Assembly (NCBI GenBank): GCA_016207565.1
Contig: JACQPK010000032.1
Coordinates: forward strand, 1-37,009
DNA from: Elusimicrobiota bacterium
Lineage (GTDB): Bacteria; Elusimicrobiota; Elusimicrobia; UBA1565; JACRDR01
Direction of reading: 5' to 3'
Length of the DNA: 37,009 bases
In this document: in pieces, positions 26,335 through 34,843 of the stretch
Layout: every line of letters begins with the position of its first letter
Position numbering within the stretch: position 1 is the first letter of the stretch
Position numbers and translations under genes: made by a program
The notes under the pieces: generated by a model
Database searches by the model: none
What the model was told of the DNA's origin: nothing
What the model saw: only the letters and a program-made list of their open reading frames with translations

Positions 26335-26356
26335 CCGGATTACGGCCGGATGACAA
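26335..26356 (-). promoter_or_regulatory. Candidate Pho-box-like direct repeat
   Basis: Minus strand TTGTCATCCGG CCGTAATCCGG: two adjacent 11-mers matching at 8 of 11, similar to CTGTCAT-N4-CTGTCAT, between the phoR stop and the DUF47 copy 2 gene. Confidence 0.35.
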
Positions 26357-26357
26357 C

Positions 26358-27284
26358 TCAGGCGATGGGCAGCGTGAAGCGGAACGTGGAGCCGCGGCCG
26401 ACCTCGCTGGCGACGGTGACGGCGCCCCCGTGCAGCTCGACGAGGTGCTTCACGATGGAGAGGCCGAGCCCGGTGCCTCCGAGCTCGCGCGACCTGGCCT
26501 TGTCGACGCGGTAGAATCGCTCGAACACGCGAGGCAGCGCCTCGGGAGGGATCCCCGCGCCGTTGTCTTCGACGGAGACCGCGACGAAGCCCTCGGTCCG
26601 TTCCGCGCTCAGCCGCACGGTACCGTTTTCGCCCGTGTACTTGATCGCGTTGTCGAGGAGGTTCGTCAGCATTTGGCGGAGCTGTCCGCGGTCGGCGCGC
26701 ACGTCGGGAAAGCCGTGGAGCGGCTCGAGGCGCAAGACGATGCGCTTCTTTGCGGCGAGCGGCTTCATCGTCGCCGCGACGGAGCCCGCGAGCTCGGTGA
26801 GCGCGACGCGCTCGAACTTCGGCGGTTGCTTCCCGCTCTCGAGCGCCGCGAGGGAGAGCAGGTCGTCGACGAGTCGCGCCATCCGGTCGGCGTTCTCCGA
26901 AATCTCGCGGACGAACTCAACACGCTCCGCGTCGGTGCCCTCCGGGCGCTCCAGCGTCTCGGCGAAGACCTTGATCGAGGCGAGCGGCGTCCGCAGCTCG
27001 TGGGAGACGTTCGAGACGAACTCGTGGCGCACTTCCTCGAGCCGCTTCAGCTCCGAAAGGTCGTGCTGGAACCGCTCGGCCAGAAGGTTGAGCGTCATGC
27101 CGAGCCGGCCGAGCGGCGTCGAGGGCGGGAGGCGTACGCGGGCGTCGTGCTCGCCGCGCGCGAGGCGGTCCGCCACCGCGGACACCTCGCGGAGGGCGGA
27201 GGCGTGGCGGAGGCGGAACCAGAGCGCGCACCCCGCGGCGGCGGCCGCGGCCCCGAGGCAGAAGGCAAGCCATGGCGCCATCAA
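26358..27284 (-). CDS. phoR: PhoR-like sensor histidine kinase
   Basis: One N-terminal TM, HAMP-like segment, FVSNVSHELRTPLASIKVFAETL H-box, LLDNAIKYTG N-box, GGTGLGLSIVKHLVELHGG G2-box; 4-nt overlap with phoB. Confidence 0.88.
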   Translation of the reverse strand: MMAPWLAFCLGAAAAAAGCALWFRLRHASALREVSAVADRLARGEHDARVRLPPSTPLGRLGMTLNLLAERFQHDLSELKRLEEVRHEFVSNVSHELRTPLASIKVFAETLERPEGTDAERVEFVREISENADRMARLVDDLLSLAALESGKQPPKFERVALTELAGSVAATMKPLAAKKRIVLRLEPLHGFPDVRADRGQLRQMLTNLLDNAIKYTGENGTVRLSAERTEGFVAVSVEDNGAGIPPEALPRVFERFYRVDKARSRELGGTGLGLSIVKHLVELHGGAVTVASEVGRGSTFRFTLPIA

Positions 27285-27955
27285 TCGGCCTTGAGCCGGT
27301 AGCCGACGTTCTTGACGGTGACGAGCCGGGGCGCCTCCGGGCCCAGGCGCTCACGGAGCCGGAGGACGTGCTGATCCACCGTGCGAGTGTCGAGCTCGAG
27401 GCCCTTGTCGTAGCCCCACACCCGCTCGAGGATCTGCTCGCGCGTGAGCGCCTTGCCGTCCGCTTCCATGAAGCACCGGAGGAGGTCGAACTCCTTCGAG
27501 CTCAGGTGGACCGCGCGGCCGGAGCACTTGGCCTCGTAGCGCTCGAGATCGAGCTCAAGGGGCCCGGCGCGCAGCGCCGCCGGCCTCGCCGCGGGCCCGA
27601 CGCGCTTGAGGATCGCCTTCACGCGCGCCAGGAGCTCGCGCAGGCTGAACGGCTTGGTCACGTAGTCGTCGGCGCCGAGCTCGAGCCCGAGGACGCGGTC
27701 GATCTCCTCGCCGCGGGCGGTCAGCATCAGGATGGGCGTCTGCGACTTCTGGCGGATGGCCCGGCACACCCCGTAGCCGTCGACCTTGGGGAGCATGACG
27801 TCGAGGATCACGAGGTCGGGCTTCTCGCGGCCGAAGGCCTCCAGCCCCGCCTGGCCGTCCGTCGCGGTCGCGACCTTGTAGCCCTCGCGCTCCAGGTTGA
27901 ACCGGAGGCCTTTCAGGAGGGACCTCTCATCCTCGACGATCAGTATCTTCGCCAA
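27281..27955 (-). CDS. phoB: PhoB-like OmpR-family response regulator
   Basis: MAKILIVEDERSLLKGLRFNLE, DLVILDVMLPKVDG, GADDYVTKPFSLREL, C-terminal winged helix RTVDQHVLRLRERLG. TTG start. Confidence 0.9.
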   Translation of the reverse strand: MAKILIVEDERSLLKGLRFNLEREGYKVATATDGQAGLEAFGREKPDLVILDVMLPKVDGYGVCRAIRQKSQTPILMLTARGEEIDRVLGLELGADDYVTKPFSLRELLARVKAILKRVGPAARPAALRAGPLELDLERYEAKCSGRAVHLSSKEFDLLRCFMEADGKALTREQILERVWGYDKGLELDTRTVDQHVLRLRERLGPEAPRLVTVKNVGYRLKAD

Positions 27956-28031
27956 CCCGGGTATTCTATCAAACGCCCGTCACCGAGGGTTTCCGTCCCC
28001 GTCGCGCGCCGGCCGCTATAATGACCCCGGC

Positions 28032-28607
28032 ATGCCTATCGACTGGAAGGTCCTCACCGCCAAGCAGGTCATGCGGCGGCGGGTCGCGACGCTGGGACCC
28101 GACGACTCGCTCCGCGACGCCGCCGAGCTGTTCCTCGAGGAGGGCGTCTCCGGCGCGCCGGTCGTCGACGACGACGGGCGGGTCCTCGGCGTGATCTCGC
28201 AGACGGATCTCATGCGGCGCACGTGCGAGTCCGCGCTGGGGCAGCTTCCCCCGTTCTACTACGAGGGATCGGAGATCCGCGTCGCGAGGGTCGCGCCCGC
28301 GCACGACCTCTCTCCGGTCCGGGAGGCGATGAGCCGCGAGGTCGTCTCCGTCGAGGAGGACGTCCCGGTCCCCGACATCGCGGGGCTGATGGCGGAGCGC
28401 GGCATCCATCGCGTCCTCGTCACCCGCGGCGGGGAGCTCAGGGGCATCGTCAGCACGTTAGACATCGTGCGGCTCGTGGCTGACCAGGCGGAGCGGGAGC
28501 TGCCGAAGGCGCCGCCGGCGACGCGCCGGGAGAGGACGGCCAAGCCCGCGCGAAGGACCGCGCGGGCGACGCGGCGCCGCCCGCCGGCCCGGGCCCGCCG
28601 CGACTGA
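28032..28607 (+). CDS. Two-CBS-domain protein with basic C-terminal tail
   Basis: [51 protein letters not shown] plus second CBS; tail [27 protein letters not shown]. Confidence 0.87.
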   Translation: MPIDWKVLTAKQVMRRRVATLGPDDSLRDAAELFLEEGVSGAPVVDDDGRVLGVISQTDLMRRTCESALGQLPPFYYEGSEIRVARVAPAHDLSPVREAMSREVVSVEEDVPVPDIAGLMAERGIHRVLVTRGGELRGIVSTLDIVRLVADQAERELPKAPPATRRERTAKPARRTARATRRRPPARARRD

Positions 28608-28635
28608 GGGCTCCGCAATCTCGTAAAATGGCGGC

Positions 28636-29046
28636 GTGAAGGTCCTATTCATCTGTATCCACAACTCGGCGCGCAGCCAGATGGCCGAGGCCTTCCTCAA
28701 TAAGTTGGGCGGGGGCCGGGTCGCCGCCGAGAGCGCCGGCATCGAGCCCGGCACGCTCAACCCGATCGTCGTCGAGGCGATGCGCGAGAGCGGCATCGAC
28801 ATCTCGGGCCACAAGACCAAGGCGGTCTCCGGGATGCTCGGCCGGCCGTGGGACCTCGTTGTGACCGTCTGCGACGAGGCGAGCGCCGAGCGCTGCCCGG
28901 TGTTCCCGGGCAAGGTCCGCCGCGAGCACTGGGGCTTTCCGGACCCATCAGCGTTCGCGGGCACCCATTCGGTGCGCCTGGCGAAGACCCGCGAGGTCCG
29001 CGACGCGATCCGAGCCCGGATCGAGAGCTTCCTGAAGACGCTCTAG
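28636..29046 (+). CDS. arsC: Arsenate reductase, LMW-PTP/thioredoxin-coupled ArsC-like
   Basis: [27 protein letters not shown]-loop plus [17 protein letters not shown] distal cysteines; GTG start. Confidence 0.88.
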   Translation: MKVLFICIHNSARSQMAEAFLNKLGGGRVAAESAGIEPGTLNPIVVEAMRESGIDISGHKTKAVSGMLGRPWDLVVTVCDEASAERCPVFPGKVRREHWGFPDPSAFAGTHSVRLAKTREVRDAIRARIESFLKTL

Positions 29047-29078
29047 CCCCTCCCTCGCCGGAGGAGGTATACTGAGGC

Positions 29079-29210
29079 GTGGCCAAGCGCGCAAAGCCCG
29101 CTCGTGGGCGCTCTCGTCGGGCGCCTCGCTGGGATCCAGCCGACAAGCTTTGGGTTCACGGCGCGGCACAAGCGCTGATCGCTCACGTCGCTCACCTAAA
29201 GCGGCCTTGA
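29079..29210 (+). CDS. 43-aa micro-ORF, candidate partner of the downstream nucleotidyltransferase gene
   Basis: GTG 29079 to TGA 29208-29210: MAKRAKPARGRSRRAPRWDPADKLWVHGAAQALIAHVAHLKRP. TATACT 29068-29073 just upstream; stop overlaps the downstream TTG (TTGA). Not in the ORF track. Confidence 0.5.
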   Translation: MAKRAKPARGRSRRAPRWDPADKLWVHGAAQALIAHVAHLKRP

Positions 29211-29749
29211 GGCTCGACTACCCACACCTCAGGGTCTTAGCCCGGCTCAATCGCTCTAGGGTCGATTATGTGCTGATCGGCATGCTGGCGATCAATCACT
29301 ATGCCGACGACCCCGCCGCTGCTTTTTTCACGGAAGACTGCGACGTGCTCCTTCGCCCGAGCGCCGAGAACCTACAGCGCGCCATCCGGGGGATGCTCGC
29401 CGAGGGTTATGAGCTCTTCGCGGGCGACGAGCCGTTGCCCGATGCCGACGCGCTCGTGGTCCGCCGAATGCTCGAACACCGTGCGACGATTCGAGGAAGA
29501 AGGCAGGATGCTCTCGGGATCGATCTGGTTCTTGATGCGGGCAAGATGACCTACTCTGAGTGGGGCAAGGGTCGCCGAGTGTTTCAAGTGGGCCCCATTC
29601 GCGTTCCCTGCGCGGCGCTCGAGAAGCTGCTGCTGGCGAAGAAACGAGCGAATCGTCCCAAGGACCGCGCCTTCCTCGCACTCTATCGGGCGGGGCTCAA
29701 GACCGCGGGCCGTCCGCGTCGGGCGGCGAAGCCTCGCCGGTCGCGCTGA
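29207..29749 (+). CDS. Nucleotidyltransferase-fold protein (DUF6036/AbiEii-like)
   Basis: MRLDYPHLRVLARLNRSRVDYVLIGMLAINHYADDPAAAFFTEDCDVLLRPS...ALGIDLVLDAGKMTYSEW; NTase-like DCD motif. Confidence 0.65.
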   Translation: MRLDYPHLRVLARLNRSRVDYVLIGMLAINHYADDPAAAFFTEDCDVLLRPSAENLQRAIRGMLAEGYELFAGDEPLPDADALVVRRMLEHRATIRGRRQDALGIDLVLDAGKMTYSEWGKGRRVFQVGPIRVPCAALEKLLLAKKRANRPKDRAFLALYRAGLKTAGRPRRAAKPRRSR

Positions 29750-29767
29750 CAGGGTACGGCGCGCCGC

Positions 29768-31300
29768 TCAGGTCTTTCCCGCCGGCTTGGGGGAGGCTCC
29801 CGCGGCGTCGGGGGCGGGCGCGGGCGCCTGGGCCGCGACCGGCTTGCTCGCGGGGGTGGCTCGGGTCTGCGCCCAATCGCGGATCTGCTTGATCTGCTCC
29901 GCCATCGTCGTGGAGAGCGGCACCATGAGGCTGGCCTGCTTGCGGATGTCGTCGGCGGTCATGCGGCGCTTCTCGGACAGCGTCTCGATCCGCGCCGCGA
30001 TGATCGCCTGCTCGATCTCGGCGCCGCTCCAGCCCTCGAACCGATAGAGCAGATAGTCCATCTGGATCTCGCCCGGCTGCATGCCGTTCTTGGCGAGGTG
30101 CAGATTGATGATCGCCTTGCGCTCGTCCTCGTTGGGCAGGTCGCAGAAGAAGACTTGGTCGAATCTTCCCTTGCGGATGATCTCCGCGGGCAGGTTCTCG
30201 ATGCGGTTGGCCGTGGCGGCGACGAAGATCAAGGGAGGCTTTTCCTGCATCCAGGTCAGGAAGTTCGAGAACACCATCGATTGGGGCGAGGCGATATCCT
30301 TGGGCGTGCTGAGGCTGGCCTCCATCTCGTCGATCCACAGGACGGCCGGGGCGAGGTCCTCGACGGTTTTGAGCGCGCGCGCGAAAGTCGCCTCCGGGCT
30401 CCCATAGACGCCCGAGAATACCATGCTCATATCGAGCCGGAAGAGGGGGACCTGCCAGAGCCCCGCGATGGACTTGGCCAGGAGGCTCTTTCCGCAGCCG
30501 GCGATGCCCATGATCAGCACGCCCTTCGGGACCGGCACGCCCGCCTTGACCGCTTCCTGGGTGAAGGTCTGCTTGCGCTTGAGGGCCCAGTCCTTCACGT
30601 TCTCGTGCCCGCCGACGTGCGTGAGGTCGTGCCGGAGGGGGACGAACTCGAGGAAGCCGGAGCGCTTCGCCAGGGCGGCCTTTTCCTGGAATATCTCGTC
30701 GAGGAGACGGGAGCCGGCCTGCCCGACGGAGAACGCGCGATGCAGGACGTGCTCGGCCTCGTGCAGCGCGAGGCCCCGCAGCGCCAAGACGAGCTGCGAC
30801 TGCAGCTCGGCCGTGAGCTGGGCGCCCGGATACAGGGACTGGACCTTCGCGACCTGGGCCTGCACCTCCTCGGCGGACGGCGCCCCCGCTTCGATCGAGC
30901 ACACCTCCCGCTCGAGCGACGGTGGAATCTCGCTTCGTTGCCCGAGCAGCACCACCGCGGCGGGATAATCCCGGCGCAGGAACATATAGATCTCGCGGAG
31001 CGCGCGCGCGGGGCGGGCGTCGGCGAGGAAGGGGGCGAGGTCCTTCATGACGTAGAGGCCGCGGCGCGGCTGGAGGATGACGTAGCTGAGCGCGGCGAGC
31101 GGGTCGCGGGTGTCGACGCTCGGGATCGGAGGGTCCATGCCCCGCACGCAGCTCCAGGTCGTGACCGTCCCGCCGGAGAAGTATTGGGCCGCGAGCTGCC
31201 GGAGCTGGCCGAGGACGCGCTCCTCCTCGTTCGTCTCGATGGAGATGATCGGGTGCCGGCCCCGGATCGCGCGCCCAAACGCCTCTGCTAGTCCCGCCAC
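29768..31300 (-). CDS. Ycf46-like AAA ATPase
   Basis: GVLIMGIAGCGKSLLAKSIAGLW Walker A, PAVLWIDEMEAS Walker B, FVAATANRIENLPAEIIRKGRFDQVFFCDLPNEDER; N-terminal region SIETNEEERVL...LQPRRGLYVMKDLAPFL. GTG start. Confidence 0.87.
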   Translation of the reverse strand: MAGLAEAFGRAIRGRHPIISIETNEEERVLGQLRQLAAQYFSGGTVTTWSCVRGMDPPIPSVDTRDPLAALSYVILQPRRGLYVMKDLAPFLADARPARALREIYMFLRRDYPAAVVLLGQRSEIPPSLEREVCSIEAGAPSAEEVQAQVAKVQSLYPGAQLTAELQSQLVLALRGLALHEAEHVLHRAFSVGQAGSRLLDEIFQEKAALAKRSGFLEFVPLRHDLTHVGGHENVKDWALKRKQTFTQEAVKAGVPVPKGVLIMGIAGCGKSLLAKSIAGLWQVPLFRLDMSMVFSGVYGSPEATFARALKTVEDLAPAVLWIDEMEASLSTPKDIASPQSMVFSNFLTWMQEKPPLIFVAATANRIENLPAEIIRKGRFDQVFFCDLPNEDERKAIINLHLAKNGMQPGEIQMDYLLYRFEGWSGAEIEQAIIAARIETLSEKRRMTADDIRKQASLMVPLSTTMAEQIKQIRDWAQTRATPASKPVAAQAPAPAPDAAGASPKPAGKT

Positions 31301-31345
31301 GGGCTTACTATACCAGCTAGAGTCGCGGTTGCCCAGGTCGCGAAA

Positions 31346-32848
31346 CTACGAGCGCGGCTCGGGGGAAGGCGGCGCCGGGGCCGGCGTCACCGAGTTGCCG
31401 TCGGCGTCCACCACGCGGACCGGGGCGATCTGGCCCAGCTCGGCGCGGATCTTCGCGGCGTCTCCCACGATCACGACCTGGAGGTCGCCCGCGCGCAGAT
31501 GCGCGCGCGCCGCGGCCTGGACGTCGTCGGCGGTCACCGCCGCGATCCGCTCGCGGTAGCGAGCGACGGTGTCTCCCGGGAGTCCGTAAAGCTGCATGCC
31601 CGCGATCTGGCCGCCGATCGATTGGATCGTCTGCTGCCGCAGCACGAAGGTGCCGGCCATGAAGCGCTTCACCGCGGCGAGCTCCTCCTCCGGCACCTTC
31701 TCGTCGCGCATGCGGCTGAACTCCCGGAGCATCTCGAGGAGCGCTTTTGCGGTCGCGTCCGTCTGGACGTCCGCCTCGGCGGAGAACACGCCGCCTTTCT
31801 TGAGCGCCTGGACCGCGGAGCCAGCGCCGTAGGCCCAGTTGTTGGTCTCGCGGAGGTTCTTCTCGAGGCGGCCGGTGATCGGCATCTGGCCCAAGACGTA
31901 GTTCATGACGGCGACCGCGTAGTAGTCGGGCGCGTCGCGCGCGATGGAGCGGTGGCCGACGCGGATCGCCGACTGGATCGAGCCGGGCATGTCGATGACG
32001 TCGATCGTCATGCCGCGCGCCGGCGCCGCGGGAGCCTGCTCGGCGACGGCCGGGACCTCGTCGGGGAGGGGGACGGCGGACGGCTTCCAGCCGCCGAAGT
32101 GCTTCTCGGCGAGCTTCCTCAGCTCCGGCATGGAGACGGCGCCGCTGACGGCGAGCACCGCGCCGTCCGGGCGCACGGTCGCCGCTTGGAACGCCTTCAC
32201 GTCGTCGAGCGTGATGGAGGCGACCGAGGCGGCGTCCGCCTGCCGGCCGTACGGGTGGCCCTCGAAGATCCTCTCGCCGAGACGGCGGTCGGCGACCTTG
32301 CCGGGGTCGCCCAACTCGGCCTGGAGGCCGACCTGGGCTTCGGCCTTGATGCGGTCGAACTCGCCCTGCGGCAGCGCGGGCTCGCGGAGCATCGCGGACA
32401 TGAGCCCCAAGGACTTATCGAGGTTCTCCTTCGTGGTGAACAGCGTGGCGACCATGCCGTCCGCCTGCGCGTCGACCGACAGCGTCGCGCCGAGGTCGTC
32501 GAGCTTCTCGGCGAAGCGCGCGCGCGGCAGGTTGCGCGTGCCTTCCATCATGAGCGAGGCCACGAAGCCGGCGAGCCCCGCCTTGCCGTCGGGCTCGAAG
32601 GCGGAGCCGCCGTACGGCAGGACGACGCGCACCGACACGATCGGCAGCCGCGAGACCTGCGCCAAGGCGATCTTCATGCCGCGCTTGAGTTGCGCCTCCT
32701 CGGGTGCGGAGACCGAGAAAGGTCGCGCCGGGCCGGGCTCGACGGGAGTGGCGCGGTCGAGTTCGGTCGTGGGGACGGACTTCGGTAGCTCCTGCGCGAA
32801 GGCTTGCGGCGCCAGCGCGAGGAGGGCGGCGACGAGAAGGCGGTTCAT
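31346..32848 (-). CDS. M16-family peptidase-like protein lacking HxxEH (probably non-catalytic subunit)
   Basis: Signal peptide MNRLLVAALLALAPQAFAQ; M16 architecture (FAEKLDDLGATLSVDAQADGM..., PGSIQSAIRVGHRSI). HxxEH position reads FVASL. The 764-aa listed ORF extends too far upstream. Confidence 0.85.
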   Translation of the reverse strand: MNRLLVAALLALAPQAFAQELPKSVPTTELDRATPVEPGPARPFSVSAPEEAQLKRGMKIALAQVSRLPIVSVRVVLPYGGSAFEPDGKAGLAGFVASLMMEGTRNLPRARFAEKLDDLGATLSVDAQADGMVATLFTTKENLDKSLGLMSAMLREPALPQGEFDRIKAEAQVGLQAELGDPGKVADRRLGERIFEGHPYGRQADAASVASITLDDVKAFQAATVRPDGAVLAVSGAVSMPELRKLAEKHFGGWKPSAVPLPDEVPAVAEQAPAAPARGMTIDVIDMPGSIQSAIRVGHRSIARDAPDYYAVAVMNYVLGQMPITGRLEKNLRETNNWAYGAGSAVQALKKGGVFSAEADVQTDATAKALLEMLREFSRMRDEKVPEEELAAVKRFMAGTFVLRQQTIQSIGGQIAGMQLYGLPGDTVARYRERIAAVTADDVQAAARAHLRAGDLQVVIVGDAAKIRAELGQIAPVRVVDADGNSVTPAPAPPSPEPRS

Positions 32849-34176
32849 TGGGCGGCTCCCTGCTTCGGCGTGATCGTCAGGACGGAGTTGTTGTCGGGCG
32901 TCAGCCAGCGGCCGGCCGCTTCCGCCGCCTGCTTGGGCTTGAGGTGGAGCACCTCCTCCATCTGCTTCTGGAGGGCCCCGGCGTCGCCGAAGGAGCCCTG
33001 TCCCTCGGCCAGCGCCTCGGCGATGCCTTCTGCGTTCTGGAGCGCGTTGAGCCTGGAGGTCCGGAGCCCGGCCTTCACGCGGTTGAGCTCGCGGTTCTCG
33101 ATGCCCTGGCGGGCGACTTTGGCCACCTCGGCCTCGATCTCCGCGACCAACGCCTCGGGCGTCACCCCGGGCAGCGGGATCGCCTCGATGAGGAAGAGGT
33201 CGTTCTCCCGCAAGCCGGCGACGCCCGAGCTCACCTGCGCGGCGAGCCGCCGGTCGTACTGCAGGGACTTCGCGAGTCGCGAGGAGCGCCCGCCGCCGAG
33301 CACGGCGGCGACGGCCGACAGCTCCGTCCAGCCGGGCTGCCCCTTGCCGGGGATGGGATAGGCCATGAGGATCAGCGGCACTTGAGCCTTCGCGTCCTCG
33401 AGCGTCCGCTCCTTGCGCCCGTTGGGGCGCGCGACGCGGGGCATGTTGAGGGCCGGCGGAGCCGGGCCCGAGGGGATCGGGCCGAACCACTTGCGGACCT
33501 TGGCCAAGGCGTCCTGGGTGTCGAAATCGCCCGACAGCACCAGCACGGCGTTGTTCGGCAGGTAGTACGTCGCGTGGAAGTCCTTCACGTCCTGGACCGA
33601 CGCGGCCTCGAGGTCCGCCATCGAGCCGATGACGCCCCACTTATAAGGATGGCCCTGCGGCCAGACCATGCCGTTGACCGCGTCCCAGGCGCCTCCGTAG
33701 GCCGCGTTCTCGCCCTTGCGCTTCTCGTTTTGGACGATGTCGCGCTGCTTCTCGAGGTTCTTGGCGTTGATGCTCGAGCGCAAAAATCCCATCCGGTCCG
33801 ACTCCAGCCGGAGCACCTCCTCGAGGTTCTCGGAGGGCACCACCGCGAAGTAGTCCGTGCGGTCGTTCGTCGTGTTGGCGTTGGTCACGCCGCCCATGCC
33901 GAAGATGCGTTGGAAGTACTCGCCCGCGGGGGAGTGCTTCGAGCCCTCGAACATGTAGTGCTCGAAGAGGTGGGCGAACCCGGTCCGGCCGGGCTGCTCG
34001 TGCTTGGACCCTACCTTATACCAGAGGTTCACCGCGACGACCGGCATCGAGTGGTCCTCGTGGGTGACGACCGTCAGGCCGTTGGCGAGCGCGTGGCTCT
34101 GGAAGACGATCCGAGGGGCGGCCGCGAGAGCCGGCGCGGCGGCGAGCAACAAGGCGAGCGACAGGGGTCGGTGCAT
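32845..34176 (-). CDS. M16-family zinc metallopeptidase (catalytic)
   Basis: HLFEHYMFEGSKHSP contains HxxEH; signal-like MHRPLSLALLLAAAPALAAA. Confidence 0.9.
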   Translation of the reverse strand: MHRPLSLALLLAAAPALAAAPRIVFQSHALANGLTVVTHEDHSMPVVAVNLWYKVGSKHEQPGRTGFAHLFEHYMFEGSKHSPAGEYFQRIFGMGGVTNANTTNDRTDYFAVVPSENLEEVLRLESDRMGFLRSSINAKNLEKQRDIVQNEKRKGENAAYGGAWDAVNGMVWPQGHPYKWGVIGSMADLEAASVQDVKDFHATYYLPNNAVLVLSGDFDTQDALAKVRKWFGPIPSGPAPPALNMPRVARPNGRKERTLEDAKAQVPLILMAYPIPGKGQPGWTELSAVAAVLGGGRSSRLAKSLQYDRRLAAQVSSGVAGLRENDLFLIEAIPLPGVTPEALVAEIEAEVAKVARQGIENRELNRVKAGLRTSRLNALQNAEGIAEALAEGQGSFGDAGALQKQMEEVLHLKPKQAAEAAGRWLTPDNNSVLTITPKQGAAQ

Positions 34177-34279
34177 GCCGGTGAGGGTAGCACCGGCCGG
34201 GGTTCAACACCCAGAGACCTCCGGCACCCTCGGAGGCGCCTTAGGGGCCCAGGGGACGGCGCCCAATCGGCACCGGGAA

Positions 34280-34561
34280 CTATTTCAGGACTCTCCAGCC
34301 GCGCGCCCGCAGGGCCTTCGCGCGTCGCTCGATGACCCCGCGCGCCTCGCGGGCCTTCACCGAGTAATCCAGACAGCGGTAGTCCACGTTGTGCCGGGCC
34401 GACCAGTGGGCGATCGCCGGCGGGGGGGTCTTCTGGTGCTCGCGCACGAGCCGCTGGAGGAGCCTGGCGGTGACGCCGAGCAGCACCTCCTTCAGCGTCT
34501 CGTTGCTCGCCTCGAAGACGCTGACCAGATGGTGGGGAGGGGTTTCTTCTTCTCGGGACAC
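34280..34561 (-). CDS. Hypothetical 93-aa protein
   Basis: GTG ORF MSREEETPPHHLVSVFEASNETLKEVLLGVTARLLQRL...HWSARHNVDYRCLDYSVKAREARGVIERRAKALRARGWRVLK. Confidence 0.5.
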   Translation of the reverse strand: MSREEETPPHHLVSVFEASNETLKEVLLGVTARLLQRLVREHQKTPPPAIAHWSARHNVDYRCLDYSVKAREARGVIERRAKALRARGWRVLK

Positions 34562-34752
34562 GGAATAGCCTTGCCGGCCTCGTCACGTGCCTGCTTACGG
34601 CGCCGACGGGAAAGTGTAGATGACTTCGCGATGTCGCGGCTGCAAATCATTGATGACGGAGGACGTTACACGATCGTCAAAATAGGGAAACCCCCTAGTC
34701 ACCCGAGGGCGGGAGGCCGAGCGAAGACGACGCCCATGGGGCGAGAGAAAAC

Positions 34753-34843
34753 TGGCGGAGAGGGTGGGATTCGAACCCACGAGGCGGGGTTACCGCCTAA
34801 CGCTTTTCGAGAGCGTCCGTTTCAACCGCTCACGCACCTCTCC
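34753..34843 (-). tRNA. tRNA-Ser (anticodon CGA), CCA encoded
   Basis: Minus strand GGAGAGGTGCGTGAGCGGTTGAAACGGACGCTCTCGAAAAGCGTTAGGCGGTAACCCCGCCTCGTGGGTTCGAATCCCACCCTCTCCGCCA with long variable arm. Confidence 0.95.

Noticed and set aside
31499-34335. Plus-strand ORFs (429, 309 and 543 aa)
   Set aside because: Antisense to the two M16 peptidase genes; shadow ORFs.
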